Both the position numbers and the translations under genes were made by a program. A stretch of 64,000 nt of DNA. Origin: Aurelia coerulea. Its lineage: Eukaryota; Cnidaria; Scyphozoa; Semaeostomeae; Ulmaridae. The notes beneath the pieces are model-generated. The model had not been told where the DNA came from. It did no database searches and saw only the letters and a list, made by a program, of their open reading frames with translations. Shown piece by piece: positions 21,545-36,500 of the stretch. The stretch spans positions 21,751,163-21,815,162 of the forward strand of contig CM076943.1 of assembly GCA_039566865.1 (NCBI GenBank), read 5' to 3'. Position 1 is the stretch's first letter, and the number at the start of each line of letters is the position of its first letter.

Positions 21545-24500
21545 GTAAGTTTGGAACAGATTTCTTGTTGATAATATTCCAAACTTTAGGCAATATATCT
21601 GGTGTCCCAAGATAAGTATACAGATTTAATGGGCTCAAGCGATATGAATTTAGCTTTAATCAATGGCTAACAACTCTCAAATTGTTCTTCGATAGCTAAT
21701 TGGAACATAGGTACCTCGTTTGTTGGTGTTGGTGCTTTGAGAGCAGAAATATTAATCTTGAAAGCTCAAATTTGTGTCCACGTCCAAGCCAGATCTTTGG
21801 CCTTTTGAAATTATAACTGAAATTAAAGAAAATAAGAGAAACTGCACAATGGATGACTTCTAGCAAACAGAATGTAACATGATCTAATATTGTTCAAATT
21901 TGATCAAGGGTATCGTTGATTCATTTGTTCTGCTTCAAGAAGTCGTTCAGGCCCAAATGCCAAAACTCTGGTTTGGAGATGGACACAAATTTAAGATTCC
22001 AAGATTGATATTACTGCTATCGTAGCACCAATACCAACGAGCGAGGTACCTATGTTCAAGTTAACTATTGAGGAACATTTTGAAAGTGATTAGCAATTGA
22101 TTAAAGCTAAATGCAGATCGTTGGATCCAACCAAATCTGCATACTTTTTGCGACACCCAGTAAACGAGGTGAAATCCAAAATATAGCCTGGTATCAGATT
22201 TGTATGCTACGAATGAATTAGATTTCAACTTCGTTGGTCCTTAGAGCCTGTTTACATTAGCCTGCCCTCTGTACGCAGGCTATGCAACCCGGGCTGAGAC
22301 TCTTCATGTTATGGCAAAATAATTTTATGTCGGGTAGCATGGCTGAAACCGCTGGATAGGGTATCATTTTCAGCTTTCCTACTCCACGATTGGGTATCAT
22401 TTTGTACATTGTCTTGTTGCCAGCTCCATGACAGTGCCATAGTTTTCATCATTGAATCGAGGATGCGAATCTGGACCATTTGTACTTCAAATGGATGATT
22501 TGAATTGTTTGTTGGTAACATTTCTTCCTTTTCTGACATATTTCTAACAAATTTCAAGAGCTGCGCACTGTTTTGTTTGGAGAAATTCAAGGACAGTGTA
22601 TTGTTTTTGAAAATTTTACTCCTCCAGGACAGGCTGCTTTTTAGGTTTTTGCGGTGGCACCTCCCTGTATGTTCGTAAACCCCCCTGGGGGCTGAAACTC
22701 TTCTATGTAGACGGGCCCTTAGTCATTGTAATTGTACCACGGCAAAGGTTTGCGCAAGCAATTAAGATCACGTAAATAAAAAAGAGTTAGAAACACCTGC
22801 GTAAAAGCTGATAAGAAATCTGTTTCATAGAATCAAATCAGTTAATCTTTTTGAATTTATTTCGAATATCAAATACCGATATGCCTAGGATGATCGATAA
22901 TATTTGTTTGTTTTAAAATCCTCCCTTCTGCTTCAAGTTGTTTACTTCTTTAATCTACACAGAGATTCTCTCTTTATTTCACCTCCCGCCATGTTTATCT
23001 TGTAGCTCTAGTAAGCACTTTTAAAGATGATCAGATTATGCGTTCTTATTTGTGAATCAGTGTAACGTGACTCTCAAACTCACTCAAATTCAACGAAGTT
23101 AACAATTTTAATTTCTGTTGGTGTTCCGTGAAATAGCATAGGCTCCAAATCTTTAAAATGGTTGGTGTAAAATTTAATGAACTATTTGTTTGAACTGAAT
23201 GACTTCGAAGAAATTTGAGCTATTTCACTATAATTCTACCGTTAGACTTTTCTGAAATCTTCAATATTTTCAGATTTAGATTGTTTTTTTTCAAGAATTC
23301 AAGAAAAAGTGTAACAAAAAAGACTTTAAACCGTTGTAATTTCTAAACTGTTTGATGCAATATGAAGTAATTTCCAAGAAAACCATAGTTTACGAATGTT
23401 TACAATATGGTATCATGCAAAGGTCTATCACTCTTCTGATTTATGATTTAGGAATTTGATGACGTCACATCCTCAAATGAGTTATAATATGAAATACGCT
23501 GTAATTTCGAAAAATATTCAAAAGCTAAGATTCCTTCACGCCATTCAACTGGAAGAAATGTGTTATAGAATGTTATACCCACCTTTTTATGCCAAATTAA
23601 AGATTTGAAACCTATGCTCCGTAAAATGCCTTGAAGTTTGGTTGCTCTACCAGATGAGCAGCATAGGCTCCACATAGATTTAATCCCTTTTCATCCCTTG
23701 TCTCCCTGCGTTGTTTGATTTGCTGATATCACTTGCTCAATAGGGACTCATGCCATTACTGTTACAAAGTGGGCCCCCTGTTTCAAAATGGCCTAAACTA
23801 GCGGGAGTTCTCATACACTCAACAAAATCGCTTGAAAGTCTGGTTTAAAGATGTTCGACATTGAAAAGCAAAATTTTAGTACAAAAAATAATGTTTTCCT
23901 GACATACTCATTGCAAAATGCGTACCTTTCAAGCAGTAATCTTCCTCTGTAGAAACAAAATAGATTCATCGCAGCTACGAGAACTCTAGGCCGTATCAAC
24001 CATTTTTTGTACGCAACAGCAACAACTGTTGAATGGCGCCTCCTTATTGGTTGAAAACAAAAATCTGGCAATTTGATTGGTAAATACGGAACCACTCCAT
24101 GTGGGCCTAAAGGGGCCCATTTTATAAGAGCAATGGTAGGAGTCCCTATTACCAAGTGATATCAGCAAATCAAAGAACATAGGGAAACATGGGACCAAAA
24201 GTCATAAGTCTAGGCTCCACATACACAAAATTGGTGATTGTCACGCAGGGTCCTTTGTGGGCACGCTGAATTGTCAGACTATTTGAAAATCAAATTTGGC
24301 TAAAGTGCAAACCTTGCATCCACACTGCAGTAGTTGAACTGATTGAACAATTTTACTTCAGTTGAAATAGCAAGCCATTCAATCAAAAAACGAATGTAAT
24401 GTACATTTACAGTAGCTATTTTGAAGTGTCAACGCCTATGCTCCAAATGAGTCAAGACATGTTTTTTTTCGCAAATGCTCCAAATGAGTAAAGATATGTT

Positions 24501-27500
24501 TTTCGCAAATTCTGGTTTCAGAGAGAAACAATGCATCGAAAATTAAGCAAAAATCCCAATACTTTAGTTGAAGCTTCGATGAGATACACGTTTTTTTTAT
24601 AAGAAACTGGTTTATAAGAAACTAGTACTATGATGACCAAAAATTTAAGAAACTCTAGTACTACACTCAAGAACAGTTAAGAAACTCTAAAACTCTATTT
24701 CTGTATGTCTCCCTTATTCTATGTCTCTCTAACAAAGATACATTCATCTTTTCTTGACTTTTAACTGCAAAATTGGTAAATTTTTGCCTTAATGTGCATA
24801 GCTTCTTCTTGATGACAATGTCAATGCAAAATGGAAGCCCTTTATCGAGAAGAAGGCTTAACTTCGAACAATACCGCAATTTTAGGCCCAAAAATAAGAA
24901 ACTAATTAAGAAACTTTTACTACTAAAACACCGAAATTTTCATTCGAAATTAAGAAACTTTTAGTACTAAGTGCTGATCCAAGTTTCTTATAAAAAAACG
25001 TGTATGAATTGATTTTTTATAGATATGTTTTATACTTCTTTGCTTTGCAATTTTTAAATAGTGGGTACCTATTTTTGACTCACCCACTCTTTGATTCGTA
25101 TTTCGCATCTTTTCTATTTGTATTACGTTTCCACTGAGTTGCTATTTTCTTCAGGGTTACACCACGATTTATAGAGTCATCGCCAAAAGAATTCTCTCCT
25201 ACTGCAAATATTGTTCCTTAAGTGCTTTTCTTCAATAAATACATCAGTTAAATTTCGCCTTATCCGCTTTTAGGATTCATGAATGTAGCACCTGTATGCT
25301 TTTAAATCCTTCTTCGTGTCAACAGTCAAGTAACCATTATTCCAATAAAATCTCAAGCTTATGTTTTCGTTTCAAACAATGATCTATTTTAGCAATGACA
25401 GATAGCGTTAATTCTAGCACTGTCTAATGTATTTAGTTAATGGTAGGCTGTAAATCGTAAAGTTCGTGTTTGCACAGGCTTTTGCTTGGCTAGATGCAAT
25501 GAACCTTGCGTAACAATCCAGAGGTTAGTTGTGATAGATTCCGGTTTAAGATTCCTTTCATGATTTTCTTTACTGAAGAAAGACCGGGTGTCCCAAAAAA
25601 TTAACGGATTTGGTCGGGCATAGCGATGAGAAAATTTAGCTTTGATCAATGGCAAATCATGTTTTAAAGGTTCCTTGATAGTTGAATTGAACACAGATAC
25701 CTTCTTTGGTGATATTGGTGCTTTTAATGTTGGGATATTAATGTTTAAAGTTCATATTTGTTGGAACAATATCCCCACCAATATTAGAGAGCTCCCTACA
25801 TTTAATAGCTTCAAAAAGCAATCAAAAAGTCATTTTAAGAGCTAAAATCGAATGAAAACACGACTCTCTGGAAGAGCAGCTGCTATGTAGATAGGAAACT
25901 GTATATAATTTTAGCTTAACTGTGTATATAATGTATTTTTTTTAACTAGGATATTTATTCTTTTATTGAGTTTGTACGCTGAAGGTTTTGTGATTTTGTG
26001 AAGATTTTTTGTTCAAATAATTAAAAATGGAAAAAATGAAATCATCATCACCCTCATCCCCATGCGCATGCGCATCATCATCATTTCATTTGTTGTCTTC
26101 TTCCAAAAGGCTCTTTGCCTTCAATTTATGAATCTTTAGCAAATCCACGCAGTTAAAGGCAGTGTGTCCATATATCAATAAATTGATTTTTTGTTCAAAT
26201 AATTAAAAATGGAAAAAAATGAAATCATCATCACCCTCATCCCCATGCGCATGCGCATCATCATCATTTCATTTGTTGTCTTCTTCCAAAAGGCTCTTTG
26301 CCTTCAATTTATGAATCTTTAGCAAATCCACGCAGTTAATCTCAGGAAAAATCCGTTGACGCCAATAGACCTTTTAGCTATTCTACAAAAGAGCCTGGAT
26401 CGAGCGTTATTTTTATACGCTAGGCTCTATAGAGTGGTGTTAAGAGCTTCTATCACTATTGTGCAAATTCAAAAATTCTACAAAGTGCACTTTGTAGAAT
26501 TTTCGAATATGCACAATATTGCTAGAAGCTCTAACGCCACTCTATCGAACCAGGTGTATAAAAATAACGCTCGATCCAGGCTCTTTTGTAGCATAGCTAA
26601 AAGGTCTATTCTCAGTTTTTTGTATCTTTCATATTCCGTTTGTTTCTTCCGCAGAAAATTACGGCAGTCTTTCGGATGAAGCGGATGGAGACAAGCCAGA
26701 GAGAATAATAATTGTAAATGCACCACAAGAACAGCAATTTTGCAACAACAAGATTAGGTGAGATTCTCTTTTCCTGTTATGTAGATAATTAAGCGGCCTA
26801 ACACTCGCACAAGTTTAAGGAGATATTCCATTTGAAAAATTCCTGCAAAAGGCGACAGTTTTATCGAAAGAATGAGTTTTTGGGCTTGTTAGAGTGTTTT
26901 TGAACGCGGTTTATTTTTCGAATGAGTTAAATTCTATATCTCTTGTCACAATCATTTTTATGGGGGCAAACGAAGGAAAGCCCATTATTTCATTCAATTC
27001 TATTGATTTCTGTCTGACACGATTTTTTTCACTATCTATTCATGGTTTATACCACTGGGCACAGTTTGCTTCAGCTTTTATGCTTCTGCGGAGGAAAATT
27101 TATATTGTTCTGCGGAGGAAATTTCGAGAGATCTCTCGCTTTTTTCTCCACAGCAGTATATATCTTTTTCGTCTGCAGAAGCGTAAAGTTGCGGCAATCA
27201 AGCACAAACACATTGTTTGTTTTAAGGAATTATAATCAGTCTTCCAAATAATACTCATAATCCCATCTACACATCTCTAAGGAAAAAGGAAAAACGATTT
27301 GTCGCAGAGCAAACTCTTTTCTATAATTGTGTTTGTTTATTTGCCATTTTTATTTTAAACACTCACATTTACATTGTTTGTATTTTTGAAGCTTTCGCCT
27401 CACTTCTTGCAAAACAGGCAGTTTTCTTTCTTTCGTTGTTATTGTAATTTTGACCATTATTGTACATAGATTAAAAATATTGTAAATAAGGTTTTATAGT

Positions 27501-30500
27501 TACATTTAATTAATAGCTTTTATTTCGTACCTTTGTACCTTAGGTTGTAATTAATGTTATCATCGGAGGGCCCCTTAAAAATCAATTTGTTGAAGGGCAA
27601 CCCTCCTTAAAAGAATTAAAAATGAAATAATAAATGTACTTCTGAGGCCTCATCAGCAATTTTTTCTGTCGAAATGTAATGAAGACAATCCTACTTTCTT
27701 GTGACAAACTTTTGTGGACATTTTTACGCCGCGCTACATTTGTCGTTTAGTGGAATATCAGCTTAAGCATGCACAAGTGCCTTTTGTTTTGTTTCTTCAA
27801 TGACACTCTTTCTTTCCTTCCAGCACGGCGAAATACAACCTCATAACATTCTTTCCGAAGTTCCTGCTAGAACAATTTAGTCGTTACTCAAATGTGTTTT
27901 TCTTGTTGATTGCGCTGTTACAGGTAAATGGTTTTTTGTTTGTTATTCCTCTCATTTTTTGCTTTTGATTCACATCAACGTAGATTCTAATTCTTTCTTT
28001 TAATTGAAGAGCTTGAAAGAAACTTTAGCTAATTTTCTATAACTCTATCGTTGGACTTTACTGAAAACTTCCTTATTTTCAGAATTAGAGTGTTTTTCTC
28101 GTTGTGAGGAATTCAAGCTGATTTTGAGAAAATTTGAATCCATCGTAATTTTTAAACTCTTTGTGGAAACATGGAATAATTTCCAATAAAAGCATATCAT
28201 ATCATTTTCTACAATATGCTATCAAGCAAAGAAATGTTCACTGTTCTGGTTTACGATTTAGAAGTTTGATGACGTTACATCCTCAGAGGAATTGAAATAT
28301 GAAATACGCTGTAATTTCAAATGATATTCACGATGTCAGAAAAGTCCAACAGCAAAGTAGCTAAAATTTCTTTCAAGCCGCCCCATTCAAGGAATTGGGT
28401 CGTAGAATGTTACACCATCCTTTTTAAAGTTCTGGAACCTATGCAGTTCACATCAGGTTACATGACTACATCCTTGCTTTCGAGAAATTATCCATACAAG
28501 TCGTTTCACAAGCAACTTTATGATTGTTTTCATCTTGGTTAATAGCTAAGTTTGTCTGATATACCGGTTGACATACCGGGTAAGCTTTGGAAGTTGAAAA
28601 AATTACTCAAAGTTCATTGGAGCCCCTTTTTTATTGGTTACTTCAGAGATCAAATTCTTTTTAGCCTGTGGCAAAGTCCCGGGGGGGGGGGGGGGGGCAC
28701 TCCCATACTTGACCTGACGGGATGTGCCGCTCAACAGGGTGTCCTTTTGCGGTAAAAATTATGCGACAGGGTGTCATTTTCTAGCGAAAATTATGCGACA
28801 GGGTATTATAATAGGTAAAAAAAATTATGCGACAGGGTATCACAAGCAAAAATTGCGTTCTACACCGTATTTGAGAGGCAAAATTTTTATGCGACAGGGT
28901 ATCACAAGCAAAAATTGCGTTCTACACAGTATTTGAGAGGCAAAATTTTTATGCGACAGGGTATCACAAGCAAAAATTGCGTTCTACACAGTATTTGAGA
29001 GGCAAATTTTTTATGCGACAGGGTATACTTTTGGCCTATTTTTTATGCGACAGGGTGCAGGGTGCGGAGAGGTTTTCCGCACACCCCCGTCACTTCCCTA
29101 GTAAAGTACCCCCCCCCCCCCGGGGGCAAAGTTCTGGTCACACAGTTTGAAAAACGCATGTTCGAAAATAGGGATTTTCATGGTATCATTGGAAAATCTT
29201 TCGCTGCTGGCAGGAGCATAATTGTTACTATTGCACAAATACTTTGGTTTCTGTTACATTTGAAGGAAGTTCTTTTCACCTTCGCTTTGTAATTAACATC
29301 TTTTTTGCTATATCCCTTCGTTTACTGCTTCAGGTTGAATTGCATTGAAGTCTGGCGTGTTTGTTAGATAAAGCTAAGGGCAAAAGTAGCGTTGTCTGTT
29401 ATGTTCTTCTTAATTCAACTAATCTACAACCTTAAGGCTTTGTGTGCAATGGTAAATAGGCTCTTCCATAAATAGAACAAAGAAATCACTGGCTATCCTT
29501 TGCTGCCTTTGTGTGCAACTTCAATTGAATGGGATATTTTAGATTTTCTGCTCTCTGCAAATGCAAGCATTTTACCTTTTTCATTTTGTGTTAATTTTTG
29601 TAGCAAATTCCAAAAGTTTCTCCTACTGGTCGCTACACTACTGCAGTTCCGTTGTTATTCGTGCTAACGTGCTCAGCAGTTAAAGAAATCATTGAAGACC
29701 TTGTAAGTACTGAATTATTATCAAAGCATTTGTGCAACTTTTCAACTATATCAGTTGTTCGTCTACCCTGTAGACTCCTCTTGAAGCTAGAAATTGATCT
29801 TACCCGATTGAACCAGCCCAGTCAGGCAGGCAAGCACCTCTCATATAGACAGGCCCTTATTAAGCTTGCCAGGACCTTCATGTTTTTTTCAAATAGATTC
29901 TTTGTCAAATTTAAACGGCCTTTTGCTTATTTGAAACATTTATTAATTTCAGATTTTTGGAAATTTGAAACTTGATAAAATCTGTTCGGAAATGTGATTC
30001 CACTTGTGTCTCTCATCTTAGTAAATTGTCTTTTTTAGTCAAAACACTCACGTGTTCTAATCTCAGACCCCTTTTAGGATTCAGGAAATTTTCCTCCAAC
30101 CGCACTTATTCCACACCCTCAGTTATTAGGATTCGGAACATGTTTTTAGGCCCCCTTCCCCTCCGTCTATTTCGGAATCAAAGAGTATATTATGGTGTTG
30201 GAAACCAGGGAAATATAGACGTGCATATCACCTCGCTCACGCAAGTCAATGCGTGCTTCATTAGCCTGGTGGAAACTAGAGTCCATGGCGCGGCTATTTT
30301 CTTTTTATTTTCCTTTGGTCACTTTCTACAATTTATGTGATATTTCCTATCGTAGAAAAGGCACAGAGCTGATGATAAAACGAACAAGCGGCTTGTTCAA
30401 GGTAATGATACAAAATGTCGATAGCCGGAGTAATTTCATGATGTTAAAAGAAAGTCAGATTTGTTTTTGATGTCAACAGTTTGAAGGAGTTGTTGAAAAA

Positions 30501-33500
30501 ATGTGAACAAAAGGCTATATTTAGATGGCAAAATCGACACATAACGGGTGACCCAAAAGAAACTTCAAAATAATAATACTAGTAAAACCATATCTATTTT
30601 TACTGATTATAAAATGAATTTGTTGCTTTCAACCAAGCACCTGTCAACCTAATGTACCTAAAATATATAATTTACAACAGATAGAGTTTAACTGTTATTT
30701 ACAATGATAAAGTTTACAGAAAATGTTAAAAGTCAAGATCAAAATCTTTGCAGTAACTCTTGAACTTTAGTATTAATGTTTCACTCATTAGTTTCTTGGG
30801 TCATGAGCTGGATTGCACATAACTTCCTTGAAGCAAAAATTGTGAACACAAACAAGGTGTCAGTATGTAGCTGAAGGGGTTAGCTACTTTTTTTTAGATT
30901 TTGCTGGGTCAGTTTAAGTTATGACTACTTTCCGAAAACCGGTTTTGTAAATATGGTAATTTTCATTCTTTTCTCAGACTTTCCCCCCTGCTTTTCCAGT
31001 CCGTGATTTGGAAAATGGGAAAAATGCCAAATTCCATATTTAGATAGGAACAGAAGTCAGTCATTTTGCGACAAAAAATTTCCCTTGGCGACTTCAAATC
31101 CATCTCTTCGTTAAATTTTCACAAAATGAATCTACTTTTTCGGACGGTAATCATTGCTTGAAATGACCTTGCAGCATCTCAAAAGATAGCTAAGCTTTTC
31201 AGCTAAACGATGATACAAAGCATTTGTCAATAAGTGTTGATGTCAAAAAGCTAGTTATGGTCTAGCTGGTGACATTTGTTTGGCTCACCCGGCCCGGGAG
31301 GTGATGCTTCCTTGGGCAATACAAGATAGCAAGAAAAAATTCCATGACACTGTACCGGGTGTCCCAAAAAAATGTAAACAGATTTGGTTGACTACAGCGA
31401 AGTGTTTCATCAATGGCTAATCACTCTCATTGTGTTCCTCGATAGTTAACTTGAACATAGATTCCTCGTTTGTTGGCATTGGTGCTTTGAGAGCAGAAAT
31501 ATCAATCTTAAAAGCTTAAATCTGTGTCTTCTTGCAAACCAGAGCTTTGGCCTTTTGGCCTAAAAAATTCTGAAGCACATCGAAATTTAGAACTGAAATT
31601 ATTGAATAATTAAGAAACTTCCCAATGGGTGACTGTGGGATGACTTCTGGAAAACAGAATAACATAAGATCTAATATTACTCAATTTTTATCAAGGCCAT
31701 CGTTGATTTATACGCTGAACCTTAAGAAATTGCTTAGGCCAAAAGGCTAAAGCTCTGGTTTGCAGGAAGAGGCAAATTTGAGCTTTCAAGACTGATATTT
31801 CTGCTCTCAAAGCACCAATACCAACAAATGAGGTATCTATGTTCAAGTTAACTATCGACGAACATTTTAAAAGTGATTAGCCATTGATTGAAGCTACATT
31901 CTCAGCGCTGGAGTCAACCAAATCCGCATACATTTTTTTGGGACACCCGGTATGATTTCAGAAAATTTGGTATTGTTATTAAACAATGTTGGATTATGAT
32001 ATCATACGATTAGTAGTGTTGCTTGGATATACTTTTATTGCTTTGATTTCAGTTTTTTGCAATATCTATTGTTTGTTTTTGCTCAAAATGTTGCTGAAAC
32101 TACCGGGTGTCCCAAAAATACTCCCACCATTTAAGAAATCACCAAACAGTCAATTTTGAAACTTATTATTACAGAAGTTTCTTTTGATCTTTTTTTCTTT
32201 CAATGATTCAAATATATCCAAGGATAATAAAAGTTTGTTTTCATTACTTAGGGTAGATAATGACAGGTTGAGAAACCTGGTCTCAGATAAACATTGGGCT
32301 CGAAATTGTTTGTTAGCAGTCTGTTGTGATCACACAACATCGAAAACAAACCATAATCAGTCTCTTGTTTGAGGAATGTCAATTTGTCTCATTTCAATTA
32401 TCGTCACAAAACTGCTTCCATGGATGATCGAAGTTATAAATTCCAAAGGAACAATCATGAAAGAAATTGCTGAATGATTCTTCTAGAGATGTTCAAGGAC
32501 AGATTTTGTAACACAATAGTACGAGATGTTTTTGTTGGCACCAGAATTCAAAGCGATTAGTGACTGCAGACAAAAGAAATTCTCTCAGCCATGAATTCAA
32601 AACAAACGAAGCCGCAAAAAATTCTCTGAACCCAAGTTGCTAGCGCGCGCATTGTGCATTTCAGAATATGTTTTTAATAGCAAACATGAGCATATATTGA
32701 AAGAAGAAGGATATATCTACACATTTACCGCGGGCATTTTATTTCTTTGGTTCAGAAGCCGAGCAGTAAGTGTTTTCATTACACCAAAAAAATAAGAGAA
32801 TTGAATCGCCTACCAATCGGCTTCTAAACCAGAAAACTAAAATGCCCGAGGTAGATGTGTAGAGATGTCCTTCTTCTTTCGATTTATGCTCATGTTTGCT
32901 CTTAAATACAATTTCTAGAATGCACAGCAAGCGAGGTAGCTACCTGGTTTTAAGAGAAACTTTTGTGGCTTTGATTGTTTTGAATTTCTGGTTGAGAGAA
33001 TTTCCTTTGTCTGCGATCGCTAATCGCTTTGAATTACGGTTTCAATCAAACCCAACTCGTGCTATTGTCTTACCAAATCTGTCCTTGTTCTAGAGATGGG
33101 GGTAGACAGGACTTGGTGCATCGACCTTTGGATTTTCGGCCTCGCTGACTATAACCTGCGTGCAAATTTGGTTACTGTGGAGGAGAAGAAGGAAAATTCC
33201 TTTCCTGCTTCTCCTCCCCAGTAACCAAAGTCTGCGCGCAGGCTACGGATATCAAAATATAAACATATCAAAAAATTTCCACGGCAGATTTACAGCAAAG
33301 TACCATAAATTACTTTCAAGCCCTTCAATTCAAAGCAAAACGTCATCGAGTTTTACACCGACCTTTTTAAAGATTTGAAAGATGTGAGCCTTGTGCTGTC
33401 TCAGATATACTCTTCAATCATCATGATAAATCTTACCAAAAAGCCATTATTTTGAGATTATGTATTATCCTTCAAGTCTACAATGAAAGTTTGCGCTTCT

Positions 33501-36500
33501 TTCTGTCATTTATGACCAACCTAGAAGCTTGATATGATATACCATAAGAAATTTATCTAATAGCCATCGGTGCTTTTTGCAGTATGCTTTAAGACCAGGC
33601 AGCCCTAAAAAGACCTAAAATTACTAATTTTAAAGCCAATTACAAAATCAGTTGTACATGGGAAAGTAATTTGGTTTTTGATCTACTTGCTAAAATAATA
33701 AAGTTAAAGATCGGACATTCATCAAATGTTTATAATTTTTCAAAAAAGAGTACTTTTTGGGGACACTCAGTACGTTAATCGATAGTTAATATAACACAGC
33801 CCTGACAACCGTTTTCTTTGCAGTGATACGAGAAGGCAGAGCACAGAATGTTCGCTGGCGAGACGTAAGATTTTAACATTAGCATTATCAAAATAACTTA
33901 ACTTCTATTATCTGCCGGGTGTCCCAAAATGATGTATTATCGTTTGATTGCTTATAACTTCATAACCAATGAACCGATTTTCAAAAACTTTATTTTATTT
34001 GATTGCGTAAAGGCTAAATTGTATAGTAAAATGTTCGTTGTGGTTTTACCAGTTTTTGAAAATGTCTCCATCCGGTATGGACATATAAGCAATCAAACGA
34101 TAATACGTCATTTTGGGACACCCGGTATACTATTTTACCAAAGGACTGTTAATGTACCACAGCAAAACTTCTTCATTTTTCAGCCCTTATTTACCATAAA
34201 AATCAAGATGCTGCTGCCTTGTACAGGGTGTCCGAAAAAAATTGTGCCCCGTTTGCCTAAAGATTGCGACAAAGCGGCAAAAGATTCTCGCCAAACTTTT
34301 GCATGATGCTGCTCTTCAGATATTCAATTAAAGTTTGCAACCATCCCCGTAAAAATCCGTTGAGAAATGATGGAGCTATGACCTCCAGAAGACCAAATTT
34401 GCCTCATGACTGAAACCAGCGGTCGGCCATTTTGTCTTACTATTTTGCAGTGATAAGTATCTTCACGTAAGGTAAGAAATAATTTCTGTGAGGTCAGAAA
34501 TAGTGGAACTCTCCGAGGATTATCGGAATGTTCACGGAAGCTATGAAATTGGAGGCTGCTGTTTTATTTTCAACCCATGAAGCTATTTATTGCTTCAAAA
34601 TAGCAAGACAAAATGGCCGACCGCTGGTTTGAGTGATCGGACAAATTTTGTCTCCTGAAGGTTATAGCTCCATCATTTCTCAACGGATTTTTACGGGGAT
34701 GGTTGCAAACTTTAATTGAATATCTCAAGAGCAGCATCATGCAAAAGTTTTCCGAAAATCTTTTGCCGTTTTGTCGCAATCTTCAGACAAACGGGGTACA
34801 ATTTTTTTGGGACACCCTGTACAATCTCAGATTGCTATCGTCATGCGTTGAGTTTCATGCCGATTTATGGAGCGTCTTGTAGCTCTAAACAGCACCCCTA
34901 TGCGATACAAAAATCGTGGCGCGACGATAGCTATCCGATGTAATGTAAACGGGACCAAATCGACATTCTCTGAAGTCAAGAAAAATCGTGCGAATCCTTA
35001 CGACGTCGACTCGATTCTTACCAACGAAAGTTGTATTAAGTTACCAAGCATAGGTTCCAAATCTTTAACTCGGCGTAAAAGGTGGGTGTAAAATTCAATG
35101 ACCTACTTCTTCTGATTGAATGGCTTGAAAGAAGCTTCAGATACTTATCTGTAATTCTACCGTTGGACTTTTCAGAAATTTAGAATATTTTTGGAAATTA
35201 CAGCGTATCTTACATTTCAACTCATTTGAGGATATGACGTCATATATATATAAACGATATAACGTGGCAAGCCACACAACGTTTTTTCAGAGTTTCATCT
35301 CGTAGAGCAGCAAGGGTGATGCCACCATGAGATTCCACCACCAGAGTTCTCAGGAGCTCAAAACCATGCAGGCCAAAAGAAAGCTGAAAGGTCGAGCGAG
35401 ACTGAGCAAATGAAAATTATTTGGAAAAACGGCAGAAAAGTGAAGAAAAAATTCTTTCGGACAACAAGGCTCAAGAACCAGAAAAGCTCAGCAGCAGACC
35501 CCACAATGCCACCACCCCTGCCCTCTCTCGTTTCAAAATATCCTTCCATTTTTCGCGATCCTTTGCCAGGTGACTTGCCTCTTCCCATGTCGTCATCAAA
35601 TTTCTAAATCATAAACCAGATGAGTGACAGACTTTTGCTTGATACCATATTGTAGGCATTCATAAACTATGGTTTTCTTCTAAATTATTTCATGTTACAT
35701 CAAACAGTTTAGGGATTACGATGGTTTTAAGTTTTTTTTGAAAAATTTTCTTGAATTCTTGAAAAAGAAGAAAAACACTCTAATTCTGAAAATATTGAAG
35801 ATTCAGAAAATTCCAACGGTAGAACTTATAGAGAATTAGCTAAAGTTTCTTTGAAGTCATTCAGTTCAAAGAAATAAGTTACTCAATTTTACACCAGCCT
35901 TTTTAAAGATTTGGAACCAATGCTAAGTTACCAATGAATTGTTCTGTATGTTTCGTTTTGCTGATGCAGTCCCATCAACTTTGTTTTTATTTTGATTGCT
36001 AGGTTCAAGTTGGAGACGTAGTCAAAGTATTGAATGGAAATTTCTTCCCAGCAGATTTATTGCTGTTGTCTTCTAGGTATTGTCATCTTCCTTTTTCATA
36101 TTTTGCTGAAAGTCAAAGAGAAGGGTGAAACTGTAGAATGAAGGATTTGTGCCTTATATATGATAAAGCAGGGATGATTCAGTGGTAATGTACTTGTTGC
36201 CTACCAATCTTAGGGTTCGTGGTTGGACTCCTCGCCCTGTCAAACATGTAACTAGCTAGTGAGGATAGTCGCTAACTTTCTGTAATTCCAGGCTAAAGGA
36301 TCACGAGGTGTGGTCACATCGATCGACAGGAAGGACCAGAACAAGGCTGCGACAAGCCTAGCTTCTCAGTGTCCTAACAACTATCTTCAGATGCTATAAT
36401 CGGAGACAAAACTCTTTCAGCAGCACTAGCATGACTCTCATGCAAACCACACACTATGTGTTTTATCTCCACCCACCTCCCCCTAATCATTGTTGGTTTG

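Noticed and set aside
22240..22735. Minus ORF 22309-22590 and possible surrounding element
   Set aside because: AGAGCCTGTTTACATT / ATGTAGACGGGCCC ends pair only loosely and the ORF has no recognisable motif or splice context.
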